Assembly: GCA_020633775.1 (NCBI GenBank)
Contig: JACKDA010000001.1
Span: 124,001-188,000, forward strand
Direction: 5' to 3'
Source of the DNA: Gemmatimonadales bacterium
Lineage (GTDB): Bacteria; Gemmatimonadota; Gemmatimonadetes; Gemmatimonadales; GWC2-71-9
Length of the DNA: 64,000 nucleotides
The translations under genes were made by a program, and so were the position numbers. Shown piece after piece: positions 53,271 to 61,836 of the stretch (positions are counted from its first letter, which is position 1; each line of letters starts with the position of its first letter). The notes beneath the pieces are model-generated. The model worked only from the letters and a program-made list of their open reading frames with translations, was not told where the DNA came from and did not search any database.

Positions 53271-54716
53271 ATGGCTGAGAAGGGCATCACCCCGCGGGCC
53301 GAGGACTTCAGCGCCTGGTACAACGACCTCATCATGCGGGCCGAGCTGGCGGACTACTCGCCGGTGCGCGGCTGCATGGTGATCCGTCCCAACGGCTATG
53401 CGATCTGGGAACAGATGCAGCAGGCACTCGACCGGATGTTCAAGGAGACGGGCCACGAGAACGCCTACTTCCCGCTGTTCATCCCCCAGGGGTTCATCGC
53501 CCGCGAGGCGGAGCATGTCGAGGGGTTCGCGCCGGAGCTTGCGGTGGTGACCCACGGCGGCGGCAAGGAGCTCGAGGAGCCGCTGGTGGTCCGCCCCACC
53601 TCGGAGACCATCATCTACTCGATGTTCGGGAAGTGGATCCAGAGCTGGCGCGACCTGCCGCTCAAGATCAACCAGTGGGCGAACGTCGTCCGCTGGGAGA
53701 TGCGCACGCGCCTCTTCCTCCGCACCACCGAGTTCCTCTGGCAGGAGGGCCACACGGCCCATGCCAGCGAGGCCGACGCCGAGGCGGAGACGCTGCTGAT
53801 CCTCGGGATCTACCGGCGCTTCATGGAGGAGTGGATGGCGATGCCGATCGTCACCGGCCTCAAGACGCCGAGCGAGAAGTTTGCCGGCGCGCTCCGGACC
53901 TACTCCTGCGAGGCGCTGATGCAGGACAACAAGGCCCTGCAGGCCGGCACCTCGCACAACCTCGGCCAGAACTTCGCCAAGGCCTTCGAGGTCCAGTACC
54001 AGACGAAGGATGGCGGGCTGGACCATGTCTGGAGCACGTCCTGGGGCGTCTCGACCCGCCTCGTCGGCGGCCTCATCATGACGCATGGCGACGACAAGGG
54101 GATGGTCTGCCCGCCGCGGCTGGCGCAGTGGCAGGTGGTCATCATCCCGATCTGGCGCTCCGACGAGGAGCGCGAGGCGACCTGCGGCGCGGCGGAACGA
54201 CTCGCCGCCGAGCTCCGCGCGGCGGACATCCGGGTGACCGCGGACACCCGCGAGGGGATCAAGCCGGGCGCCAAGTACTTCGAGTGGGAGGGGCGGGGGA
54301 CGCCGCTCCGGCTCGAGATCGGGCCACGCGACCTGGCGGCGGGGACCGCGATGCTGGCCCGCCGGACCGGCGGCAAGGAGCCGATCCCGATGGAGGGAAT
54401 CGCCACCACGATCCGGCGCGAGCTCGACACCATGCAGCAGGCGCTGTTCGACGCCGCCGTGGCGCGGCGCGAGGCCAACTCGCTGCGCGGCCCGAAGTCG
54501 AAGGAGGAGTTCATCGAGTTCCTCCAGCGTGATGGCGGCTTCGTCTATGCCGGATTCTGCGGGGAACCCGCCGTCGAGGCCGAGATCAAGGCGCAGACGA
54601 AGGCGACCATCCGCTGCCTCCCGATGGAGGAGTTCCGCTCGGCCGAGCGCCCGACCACCTGCATCTGGACCGGGAAGCCGGCCACCGTGGAGGCGGTGTG
54701 GGCGCGGGCGTACTGA
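53271..54716 (+). CDS. proS: Prolyl-tRNA synthetase, archaeal/eukaryote-like type
   Basis: Charges tRNA-Pro. At 481 residues it lacks the ~180-residue editing insertion of the E. coli-type enzyme and has the archaeal-type sequence: EDFSAWYNDLIMRAELADYSPVRGCMVIRPNGYAIWEQMQ, RPTSETIIYSMFGKWIQSWRDLPLKINQWANVVRWE, motif 2 RTTEFLWQEGHTAHA, and a zinc-binding-like C-terminal domain ending VWARAY with the terminal Tyr typical of this class. It follows hisS by 3 bases. Confidence 0.95.
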   Translation: MAEKGITPRAEDFSAWYNDLIMRAELADYSPVRGCMVIRPNGYAIWEQMQQALDRMFKETGHENAYFPLFIPQGFIAREAEHVEGFAPELAVVTHGGGKELEEPLVVRPTSETIIYSMFGKWIQSWRDLPLKINQWANVVRWEMRTRLFLRTTEFLWQEGHTAHASEADAEAETLLILGIYRRFMEEWMAMPIVTGLKTPSEKFAGALRTYSCEALMQDNKALQAGTSHNLGQNFAKAFEVQYQTKDGGLDHVWSTSWGVSTRLVGGLIMTHGDDKGMVCPPRLAQWQVVIIPIWRSDEEREATCGAAERLAAELRAADIRVTADTREGIKPGAKYFEWEGRGTPLRLEIGPRDLAAGTAMLARRTGGKEPIPMEGIATTIRRELDTMQQALFDAAVARREANSLRGPKSKEEFIEFLQRDGGFVYAGFCGEPAVEAEIKAQTKATIRCLPMEEFRSAERPTTCIWTGKPATVEAVWARAY

Positions 54717-55999
54717 CGCCGCTCCTCGCCGACGCCGGGCTCGCGGTGGGCCCGGCGGGCGACCTCCTGATGGGGGAGGTGCCGCTTCGCGTCGTGGCCG
54801 AGGCCATGGGGACGCCCACGTACGTGTACAACGCCGCGGTGATCCGCGAGCGCTTCGCCCGTCTCGACGCGGCCTTCGGCGCGTTGCCGCACCGGATCTG
54901 CTACGCCGTGAAGGCGAACGGCAATCTCGCGGTGCTGCGGTTGCTCGCGGACTGCGGGGCGGGGGCCGATATCGTCTCGGGCGGCGAGCTGCTGCGCGCG
55001 CTCGCCGCCGGGTTCCCCGCCGAGCGGATCGTCTTCAGCGGGGTCGGGAAGACCGATGACGAGCTGCAGGCCGCCATCACCGCGGGCGTGGGCCACATCA
55101 ATGTCGAGTCGGTGGCGGAGCTGCGTCGGCTCGCCGTGCTCGCGGAGGCCCAGGGCGCGAGGGTGCCGGTCGGGATCCGCATCAACCCCGACGTCACCGC
55201 CGAGACGCATCCCTACATCAGCACGGGGAAGGGCGGCCTCAAGTTCGGGATCCCGATCGACCAGCTGCCCGACGCCTACGCCGTGCTCGACGAGACAAGC
55301 GCCCTCGTGCTCGATGCGCTCGCGATGCACCTCGGCTCGCAGATCATGCAGCCGACGCCGTGGGTCGCGGCGCTCGACCGACTGCTCGAGGTGCTCGCTA
55401 ATGCGCGCCGCCGGGGACATGCGCCCACGACGCTCGACATCGGTGGCGGGATCGGCATCCGCTACCGTGACGAGGCGCCGATGGCTCCCGAGGACTGGGT
55501 GGCGGCCATCCACGCGCGACTCGCCGCGACGGGGTGCACCGTGCAGCTCGAACCCGGGCGGTTCCTCGTCGGGCCCGCTGGCGTGATGCTGACCCGGATC
55601 GTGCACCGGAAGCATTCGGGCGGGCGCGAGATCGCGATCGTCGATGCCGGCATGAACGACCTGCTGCGCCCCTCGCTCTACCAGGCATGGCACCAGATCG
55701 TCGCCGTCGACGCTCCCGAGGCGTCGACCGTCCCGACCGACGTCGTCGGCCCGGTCTGCGAGACCGGCGACTTCCTCGGGCTCGAGCGCGACCTCCCCGA
55801 GGTCCCCGCCGGCGCGCTCCTCGCCGTGCTGGGCGCCGGCGCGTACGCCTTCGCCATGAGCTCGAACTACAACGCCCGCGCCCGCGCCGCCGAGGTGCTG
55901 GTGGATGGCGATCGCTGGGCAGAGGTCCGCCCGCGCGAGCGGCTGCGTGACCTGTTCGCATCCGAGACGCCCGACCCCTTCGCTGACGAGGCCCGGTGA
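54698..55999 (+). CDS. lysA: Diaminopimelate decarboxylase
   Basis: PLP enzyme of fold III giving L-lysine from meso-DAP. The 433-residue protein has YVYNAAVIRERFARL, the PLP lysine in CYAVKANGNLAVL, GSQI, GGGIGIRYRDE, EPGRFLVGPAG and the catalytic CETGDFL motif. The GTG 54698 overlaps proS by 19 bases; later starts would trim the N-terminal strand. Co-transcribed with hisS-proS and guaA (GTGA overlap). Confidence 0.95.
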   Translation: MGAGVLTPLLADAGLAVGPAGDLLMGEVPLRVVAEAMGTPTYVYNAAVIRERFARLDAAFGALPHRICYAVKANGNLAVLRLLADCGAGADIVSGGELLRALAAGFPAERIVFSGVGKTDDELQAAITAGVGHINVESVAELRRLAVLAEAQGARVPVGIRINPDVTAETHPYISTGKGGLKFGIPIDQLPDAYAVLDETSALVLDALAMHLGSQIMQPTPWVAALDRLLEVLANARRRGHAPTTLDIGGGIGIRYRDEAPMAPEDWVAAIHARLAATGCTVQLEPGRFLVGPAGVMLTRIVHRKHSGGREIAIVDAGMNDLLRPSLYQAWHQIVAVDAPEASTVPTDVVGPVCETGDFLGLERDLPEVPAGALLAVLGAGAYAFAMSSNYNARARAAEVLVDGDRWAEVRPRERLRDLFASETPDPFADEAR

Positions 56000-57549
56000 C
56001 CCACCACGACGGCATCCTGATCATCGACTTCGGTTCGCAGTACACCCAGCTCATCGCCCGACGGGTGCGGGAGCACCGGGTCTACTGCGAGATCCATCCC
56101 CCGTCGCGCGACATCGACTGGATCCGCGAGTGGAAGCCGAAGGGGATCATCCTCTCGGGCGGCCCGAATTCCGTCTATGGCGAGAACGTCCCGCTGGCCC
56201 AGCCCGAGCTGCTGACGCTCGGCATCCCGGTGCTCGGACTCTGCTATGGCATGCAGGTGCTGGCGCACCTCTCGGGGGGGAAGGTCGTCGGTGCGGCGCG
56301 GCGCGAGTACGGCCGGGCCGATGTCGTGGTCGAGGGCGGTCCGCTGTTCGAGGGATTCACCGCGGGAGAGCGCACCAGCGTCTGGATGAGCCATGGCGAC
56401 CATGTCCACGAGCCGCCACCGGGCTGGCACGTCACGGCGACCTCGGCCAACTCACCGGTCGCGGCGATGCAGCACGACGAGCGGCCGTTGCACGGGGTGC
56501 AGTTCCATCCCGAGGTGGCGCACACGCCGCGCGGCGGCGAGATGCTCGCCAATTTCCTGTTCGGGATCTGTGGCGCCGAGCCGACGTGGACGCCCGAGCA
56601 CTTCGTCGACAGCGAGGTGGCGCGGATCCGCGAGCTCGTCGGCCCGTCGGACCGGGTGATCTGCGGGCTGTCGGGCGGGGTGGACTCGTCGGTGGCGGCG
56701 GCGCTGGTGCACCGCGCGGTCGGCGACCGGCTCACCTGCATCTTCGTCGACCACGGCCTCCTTCGGCTGCACGAGCGCGAACAGGTCGAGGCCACCTTCC
56801 GTCGCCACCTCGGCATCGACCTGCGGGTGGTCGATGCGAGCGAGGCGTTCCTGGCGGACCTCGCGGGTGTCACCGATCCCGAGACCAAGCGGAAGCGGAT
56901 CGGCAAGCAGTTCATCGATGCCTTCGAGCGGGAGGCCCGGGCGGTCGGCGACGACGTGCGCTGGCTGGTGCAGGGGACCCTCTACCCCGACGTGATCGAG
57001 TCGTTCTCCCCCACCGGCGGGCCCTCCGTCACGATCAAGACGCACCACAACGTCGGTGGGTTGCCGGAGCGGCTGCCGTTCGCCCTGATCGAGCCGCTGC
57101 GCGAGCTCTTCAAGGACGAGGTCCGCGCGGTCGGTCGCGAGCTCGGCCTCCCCGAGGAGATGGTCGGTCGGCACCCGTTCCCGGGCCCGGGCCTCGCGAT
57201 CCGGATCCTGGGCGAGGTGACCCGCGAGCAGTGCGACCTGCTCCGGCAGGCCGATGCGATCTACATCGAGGAGATCCGGGCCGCCGGGCTGTACGACGCG
57301 ATCTGGCAGGCGTTCGCGGTGCTGCTGCCGATCCGCTCGGTCGGGGTGATGGGCGACTTCCGCAGCTACGACCAGGTGGTGGGATTGCGCGCCGTGACCT
57401 CGCGCGACGGAATGACCGCCGACTGGTTCCCGTTCCCGCCCGAGGTGCTCGCCACGATCTCGAACCGGATCGCGAACGAGGTGCCGGGGGTGAATCGGGT
57501 GGTGTACGACGTCAGCAGCAAGCCGCCGGCGACGATCGAGTGGGAGTAG
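55996..57549 (+). CDS. guaA: GMP synthase (glutamine-hydrolysing)
   Basis: Converts XMP to GMP. The 517-residue protein has an N-terminal class I glutamine amidotransferase (ILIIDFGSQYTQLIARRVRE, nucleophile in GLCYGMQ, VQFHPEVAHT), a PP-loop ATP pyrophosphatase (CGLSGGVDSSVAAALVH) and the C-terminal dimerisation domain ending PPATIEWE, the conserved end. Last gene of its operon and convergent, 7 bases apart, with the PTS-like gene. Confidence 0.97.
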   Translation: MTHHDGILIIDFGSQYTQLIARRVREHRVYCEIHPPSRDIDWIREWKPKGIILSGGPNSVYGENVPLAQPELLTLGIPVLGLCYGMQVLAHLSGGKVVGAARREYGRADVVVEGGPLFEGFTAGERTSVWMSHGDHVHEPPPGWHVTATSANSPVAAMQHDERPLHGVQFHPEVAHTPRGGEMLANFLFGICGAEPTWTPEHFVDSEVARIRELVGPSDRVICGLSGGVDSSVAAALVHRAVGDRLTCIFVDHGLLRLHEREQVEATFRRHLGIDLRVVDASEAFLADLAGVTDPETKRKRIGKQFIDAFEREARAVGDDVRWLVQGTLYPDVIESFSPTGGPSVTIKTHHNVGGLPERLPFALIEPLRELFKDEVRAVGRELGLPEEMVGRHPFPGPGLAIRILGEVTREQCDLLRQADAIYIEEIRAAGLYDAIWQAFAVLLPIRSVGVMGDFRSYDQVVGLRAVTSRDGMTADWFPFPPEVLATISNRIANEVPGVNRVVYDVSSKPPATIEWE

Positions 57550-57556
57550 GGCGGCC

Positions 57557-58009
57557 TCAGCCGCCGTGCGCCGCGAGCACCGCGGCGATGCCCGCCGGCG
57601 CCTCGAGACGATCGAGGTCCCGGGTCGCGCCGGGATCCCGGGCGAAGTGGGCGAGCCGCGCGAGCGCCGGGAGGTACTGGTTGCTCACCTCCACCGGCGG
57701 CGCGACGATCAGGAAGACATGCCGCACCGGGTCGCCATCGAGCGACTCCCAGGGCAGCGGCGTCGCGAGGCGCGCGTAGGCCATCCGCACCCGCGGCACG
57801 ACCAGCGTGCGGCAGTGCGGGATCGCGATCCCGCGCCCCACGGCGGTCGAGCCGAGCACCTCCCGGCGCGTCAGCAGGCGAAGCAGCGTCGTGCGCTGGC
57901 GCCCCGTGACCCCGAGCAGTTCCACCAGTGCCGCGAGCACGGCATCCCGGTCGCTGGCCTCGATGTCGAGCGCGACGGCGGACGGGGCGAGGAAGGCGCT
58001 CAACTGCAT
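57557..58009 (-). CDS. PTS EIIA (PtsN/fructose-type) domain protein
   Basis: A 150-residue single EIIA domain. The phospho-accepting His is in GRGIAIPHCR (about residue 65), with VLGSTAVGRG before it and PVRHVFLIVAPP after, as in nitrogen-PTS IIA proteins. No sugar permease is nearby, so a regulatory role (PtsN-like) is more likely than transport. Its N-terminus MQLSAFLAPSAVALDI is typical. The gene is divergent from the NTF2-like protein. Confidence 0.88.
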   Translation of the reverse strand: MQLSAFLAPSAVALDIEASDRDAVLAALVELLGVTGRQRTTLLRLLTRREVLGSTAVGRGIAIPHCRTLVVPRVRMAYARLATPLPWESLDGDPVRHVFLIVAPPVEVSNQYLPALARLAHFARDPGATRDLDRLEAPAGIAAVLAAHGG

Positions 58010-58106
58010 GACACAACCCTAACCCGGGCCGGGGAGGGGGACAACGTAGAATTCGCGGGGCGCCGCGCGAGGCGGCTCCCAACGCTCCCCCTCCCCGGAG
58101 GCACCC

Positions 58107-58646
58107 ATGCAGCGGGCCCTGTCCCTGATCGCGATCCTCGGCGCCTTGTCCGCCGTGCCCATCTCCGCCCAGGGGCAGGACGCCGCGCCGCGCCTCGCGG
58201 ATGTCGCCACGGTCGACGGCATCATCTCGGCGGTCTATGCCAGCATCTCCGCGCCGAAGGGGGTCGAGCGCGACTGGCCGCGCCTCCGCAGCCTGATGGC
58301 ACCCGATGCCCGGTTCATGCCCACCGGCCAGCGCGCCGACGGCAGCTGGGCGCGGCTCGTCTGGGACACCGAGACCTATATCGCGCAGGCCGGCCCGGGG
58401 CTGGTCGCCAACGGCTTCTTCGAGCGCGAGATCGCCAGCCGGGTGGAGCAGTACGGCCGGGTGGTCCATGTGTTCTCGACCTACGAGAGCCGGCACGCCC
58501 CGGAGGATCCGGAGCCCTTCATGCGGGGGATCAACAGCTTCCAGCTCTGGAATGACGGGACCCGCTGGTGGGTCGTCAGCATCCTGTGGGAGGGGGAGCG
58601 GGCCGCGAACCCGATCCCGGCACGCTACCTCCCTGGGGCGCCGTAG
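58107..58646 (+). CDS. Secreted NTF2/SnoaL-like protein of unknown function
   Basis: A 179-residue protein with signal peptide MQRALSLIAILGALSAVPISAQ, cleaved after AQ. The mature part has the cone-like alternation of NTF2 folds: a helix VDGIISAVYASIS, LRSLMAPDARFMP, WDTETYIAQ, GFFEREIASRVEQYGRVVHVFSTYES, then NSFQLWNDGTRWWVVSILWEGE. No catalytic residues can be assigned. GGAGG lies 6 bases before the ATG. Confidence 0.75.
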   Translation: MQRALSLIAILGALSAVPISAQGQDAAPRLADVATVDGIISAVYASISAPKGVERDWPRLRSLMAPDARFMPTGQRADGSWARLVWDTETYIAQAGPGLVANGFFEREIASRVEQYGRVVHVFSTYESRHAPEDPEPFMRGINSFQLWNDGTRWWVVSILWEGERAANPIPARYLPGAP

Positions 58647-58666
58647 CGCTCCCGCAGGCCGGTCGG

Positions 58667-58685
58667 CCCCCCTTAAATTGGGGGG
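58667..58685 (+). promoter_or_regulatory. C6-TTAAATT-G6 element before dus
   Basis: Six C (58667-58672), TTAAATT, six G (58680-58685), one base before the dus ATG. TTAAAT (58673-58678) could be a -10 8 bases before the start codon, implying a leaderless or near-leaderless message. In RNA the flanks could also pair as a hairpin hiding the start. Confidence 0.4.
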
Positions 58686-58686
58686 C

Positions 58687-59676
58687 ATGAAGTTCCCCTA
58701 TCCGACCGGCAGCGCGTTCCCGATGTTCCTCGCCCCGATGGCCGGGGTGTCGGAGCCGCCCTTCCGCCGCATTTGCCGGCGGATGGGCGCCGATGTCGTG
58801 CTGACCGAGTTCCTCAACTCGGAAGGGATCCGCCGCCGGATCGGTCGGGTCCTGGAGGGGTGCGAGTTCGACGAGGTCGAGCGCCCGATCGGGATCCAGA
58901 TCTACGGCAGCGACGTCGACGCGATGGCCGAGGCCGCCGCACTCGTGACCGAGCACTACCGGCCCGACTTCGTCGACATCAACTTCGGCTGTCCGGTCAA
59001 GAAGGTCGTGAGCCGGAACGGCGGCTCCGGCTGCCTGCGCGACCTCGACCTCGTGCAGCGGATCATCCGCGCCTGCGTCGCGGCGACCCACCTGCCGGTC
59101 ACCGTCAAGACCCGCTCGGGCTGGAACGAGGAGATGCGCGACCCGGTGGAGATCGCCCTGCGAATGCAGGACGCCGGTGCGAAGGCGTTCACCCTCCATG
59201 CGCGCACGCGATCGCAGATGTTCTCCGGCTCGGCCAACTGGGACGAGATCGCCCGCGTGGTCGAGGCGCTGGAGATCCCGGTGATCGGCAACGGCGACAT
59301 CCAGGTCGCGGCCGACGTGGTGCGGATGCGCGATCACACCGGGTGTGCCGGGGTGATGGTGGGCCGCGGGTCGTTCGGCCAGCCATGGCTGTTCCGCGAG
59401 GCGCGCGCACTGCTCGACGGACACCCGGCGCCGGCGCCGGCGACCGCCTCGGAGCGCTTCGCGGTGGCGCTGGAACATGCCCGCCTCGCGCTGGAGCTGC
59501 AGGAGGACTCGCGCCGCACCATGGTCGAGTTCCGCAAGCACTTCGGCTGGTACACCAAGGGCCTCCACGGTGCGACGGGACTGCGCCAGCAGCTCTTCCA
59601 GGTCGAGCGGCTCGCCGACGCCGAGCGCATCTTCGCCGACTACCTGGCACGCGAGTCGGCGGTGGCCGCCGCGTGA
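58687..59676 (+). CDS. dus: tRNA-dihydrouridine synthase
   Basis: FMN enzyme reducing uridine in tRNA D-loops. The 329-residue TIM-barrel protein has FLAPMAGVSEPPFRRICRRMGAD, the catalytic-Cys motif DINFGCPVKKVVSRNGGSGCLRD, VKTRSGW, LHARTRSQMFSG, VIGNGDI and GVMVGRGSFGQPWLF. ATG 58687 is the first Met matching the family; a long upstream frame through the NTF2-like gene is a shadow. The larB GTG overlaps its stop. Confidence 0.94.
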   Translation: MKFPYPTGSAFPMFLAPMAGVSEPPFRRICRRMGADVVLTEFLNSEGIRRRIGRVLEGCEFDEVERPIGIQIYGSDVDAMAEAAALVTEHYRPDFVDINFGCPVKKVVSRNGGSGCLRDLDLVQRIIRACVAATHLPVTVKTRSGWNEEMRDPVEIALRMQDAGAKAFTLHARTRSQMFSGSANWDEIARVVEALEIPVIGNGDIQVAADVVRMRDHTGCAGVMVGRGSFGQPWLFREARALLDGHPAPAPATASERFAVALEHARLALELQEDSRRTMVEFRKHFGWYTKGLHGATGLRQQLFQVERLADAERIFADYLARESAVAAA

Positions 59677-60443
59677 ACCGGGCCGCATTGGCCGCGCTCC
59701 TGGATGGGGTCCGTGACGGCGCCATCCCGACCGACGAGGCGCTCCGGCGCCTCGCCGCCTTTCCGGCCGAGGATCTCGGATTCGCTCGCCTCGATCACCA
59801 CCGCGACCTCCGGCAGGGTCGTCCCGAGGTGATCTATGCCGAAGGAAAGACCGTCGAGCAGGTGGTTCGCATCGCCGAGCGGTTGCAGGCCGCCGGTGCG
59901 GGGGTGCTGGCGACCCGTACGAGCGACGCTCAGCGGCACGCCCTGGTCGAGGCGCACCCCGATGTGCGGGTGAACGCCCTCGCGCGCACGGCATGGCTCC
60001 CGGTCGCGGCGCATGCCGCGCCGACCGACGAGGCGCCCCTCGTCCTCGTCGTGGCCGCCGGGACGAGCGACCTCCCGGTGGCCGAGGAGGCCGTCGAGAC
60101 GCTGCGCGCCTTCGGCCGGCGGGTCGATCGGCTCGCCGACGTGGGCGTGGCCGGCCTGCATCGGATCCTCGCCGAGGAATCCCGGGTACGGTCGGCCGCC
60201 GTGGTGATCGTGGTGGCCGGGATGGAGGGTGCCCTCGCCTCGGTGGTGGGCGGGCTGGCGGCCGCACCGGTGATCGCCGTGCCCACCTCGGTCGGCTACG
60301 GCGCGGCGTTCGGTGGCCTCGCGGCGCTCCTCGGCATGCTCAACGCCTGCGCCTCGGGGATCGTGGTCACCAACATCGACAACGGGTTCGGGGCCGCAGC
60401 CGCGGCCGATCGGATCCTCGCGGGGATGGAAGGGGGCAGCTGA
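59673..60443 (+). CDS. larB: LarB: pyridinium-3,5-biscarboxylate mononucleotide synthase
   Basis: Carboxylates and hydrolyses nicotinic acid adenine dinucleotide, the first step to the nickel-pincer nucleotide cofactor. The 256-residue protein has an N-terminal helical region, then HHRDLRQGRPEVIYAEGKTVEQVVRIAERL and the AIR-carboxylase-like PurE fold with VVAAGTSDLPVAEEA, GVAGLHRI, VVIVVAGMEGALASVVGGL and VPTSVGYGAAFGGLAALLGMLNACASGIVVTNIDNGFGAA. larC and larE are not visible here. GTG 59673 overlaps dus; its stop overlaps the corA start. Confidence 0.93.
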   Translation: MNRAALAALLDGVRDGAIPTDEALRRLAAFPAEDLGFARLDHHRDLRQGRPEVIYAEGKTVEQVVRIAERLQAAGAGVLATRTSDAQRHALVEAHPDVRVNALARTAWLPVAAHAAPTDEAPLVLVVAAGTSDLPVAEEAVETLRAFGRRVDRLADVGVAGLHRILAEESRVRSAAVVIVVAGMEGALASVVGGLAAAPVIAVPTSVGYGAAFGGLAALLGMLNACASGIVVTNIDNGFGAAAAADRILAGMEGGS

Positions 60444-61345
60444 TGCGCCATGATGTCGTCTCGACCGATGCCTGCCGGTGGGTGGATGTCGTCGGCCCCA
60501 CGCGCGAGGAACTCCACGACCTGGCCCGCGAGTTCCACCTTCCCCCCACCGTGGTGGAGGACTGCCTCGATCCCGAGCACCTGCCGAAGCTCGAGCGGAT
60601 CGCCGGCGCAACCTTCCTGATCCTCCGTGCCCGGGACCTCGCCGCCCCGGACGACGCGGGCACCCCCCAGGAATTGACCCGGAAGGTCGCCATCTTCCTT
60701 CGCGAGGGCCTGCTCCTCACGGTCCATCGCGCGGACCTGTCGGAGATCACCCGGGTGCGGGAACGGTTCGGGCCAGAGCACGAGGGCGACCCGACCCACG
60801 TGGGGATCCTCGTGGCGCTGATCCTCGCCGTCCTCGACTCGTACGACAAGCCGCTGGAGCGGAGCGAGCGGCTGCTCGATGCCTTCGAGGAAGGGGTCTT
60901 CGACGACGACGTCCCGGCCCCGACACTCCGCGAGATGCACCACCTCAAGCGACGCATCGCCCTGAGCCGACGGATCCTCTGGCAGATGAGCACCATCCTC
61001 AACAAGCTGGTGCCGCCCGCCGAGCGCGCCGAGCCGCTGTACCAGGACGTCCGGGAAGCGGCCGAGGCCTACCTGTTCTGGGTGGAACAGATCCATGACG
61101 AGGTCAACCAGCTGCTCCAGCTCCACCTCGCCATGTCGAGCCACAAGACCAATGAGGTGATGAAGGTCCTCACCGTCTTCTCCGCGTTCTTCCTGCCCCT
61201 GACCTTCATCGTCGGGGTCTACGGGATGAACTTCGCGCACATGCCGGAGCTGCGCTCCCCGTGGGGCTATCCCGCGGTCCTGCTCCTCATGATCGTGATG
61301 AGCGTGGGGATCTTCGCCTGGTTCCGCCGACGGGGATGGCTCTGA
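60443..61345 (+). CDS. CorA-family divalent cation transporter
   Basis: A 300-residue pentameric Mg/Co/Ni channel of the CorA-MIT family. The cytosolic domain has WVDVVGPTREELHDLAREFHLPP and a long helix ending in TFSAFFLPLTFI; the first membrane helix is followed by the signature YGMNFAHMPE and the second by a short basic end (WFRRRGWL). It is coupled to larB (TGATG), which suggests but does not prove Ni or Mg supply for the Lar pathway. Confidence 0.92.
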   Translation: MRHDVVSTDACRWVDVVGPTREELHDLAREFHLPPTVVEDCLDPEHLPKLERIAGATFLILRARDLAAPDDAGTPQELTRKVAIFLREGLLLTVHRADLSEITRVRERFGPEHEGDPTHVGILVALILAVLDSYDKPLERSERLLDAFEEGVFDDDVPAPTLREMHHLKRRIALSRRILWQMSTILNKLVPPAERAEPLYQDVREAAEAYLFWVEQIHDEVNQLLQLHLAMSSHKTNEVMKVLTVFSAFFLPLTFIVGVYGMNFAHMPELRSPWGYPAVLLLMIVMSVGIFAWFRRRGWL

Positions 61346-61378
61346 GGGGGAGGGACGTGGAAAACTCCGGGGTGCGGC

Positions 61379-61384
61379 TATATT
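61379..61384 (+). promoter_or_regulatory. -10 box of ssrA
   Basis: TATATT, ending 8 bases before the mature tmRNA 5' end at 61393. No strong -35 is evident; CGTGGA (61356-61361) lies at 17 bases. Confidence 0.5.
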
Positions 61385-61392
61385 GCAGGGAC

Positions 61393-61751
61393 GGGGGCGA
61401 TCGGCTTCGACGGGTTGAGTGAAGGCATCGCTGCGTGCCCAGGTCCGAGGTCCTGGTTAATCCCTTCGGAAATGATTTACCTGCCAACTCTGATCTGGCA
61501 CTGGCTGCGTAAGCTGAGCTTGCTCGCTTGACGCACCTCCGAGGAAGGGGCCCGTCCGGGGCGCCTCGATCGGATCGATAAACCGGACTGGCGACCGGTG
61601 GTCCTCCACCATCGGAAGCGAGATTTCAGGAGGTCAACGTCGGGAAGGCTGGCTCCGTGCCGGCCCGGCGCCAAGCTGGAAGCGGAGCATACGCACGTAG
61701 ACGCGGTCCCGGAAAGCGGCTCGGACCAGGGTTCGATTCCCTGCGCCTCCA
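61393..61751 (+). ncRNA. ssrA: Transfer-messenger RNA (tmRNA)
   Basis: Rescues stalled ribosomes and tags truncated proteins. The 5' end GGGGGCG (61393-61399) pairs with CGCCTCC (61744-61750), one G-U, discriminator A at 61751; CCA is not encoded. The 5' part GATCGGCTTCGACGG and the T-arm CAGGGTTCGATTCCCTG (61727-61743) are canonical. The tag reading frame is 61483-61512: GCC AAC TCT GAT CTG GCA CTG GCT GCG TAA, giving ANSDLALAA, with the resume codon at position 91, close to the E. coli position. The length of 359 is usual. Apparent protein frames across it are shadows. Confidence 0.96.
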
Positions 61752-61773
61752 TCGAGCGACAAGAGAGAGAAGA

Positions 61774-61836
61774 GAGAAGAGAGAAGAGAGAAGAGAGAAG
61801 AGAGGGTGGGTTCTCTCTTCTCTCTTCTCTCTTCTC
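61774..61836. terminator. 26-bp perfect inverted repeat of GAGAGAA heptamers after ssrA
   Basis: Five direct GAGAGAA copies (61765-61799) are followed by an 11-base spacer (61800-61810) and TTCTCTC copies (61811-61836). Bases 61774-61799 and 61811-61836 are perfectly complementary (26 bp). It lies 23 bases after ssrA and the antiporter stop codon (61835-61837) falls in its right arm, so it can act as a terminator for both converging genes; the pyrimidine arm serves as a U/C-rich tail. The all-purine/all-pyrimidine structure is unlike the other terminators. Confidence 0.7.

Noticed and set aside
61765..61836. Heptamer repeats considered as a CRISPR array
   Set aside because: Units are seven bases without spacers; the structure is a perfect hairpin.
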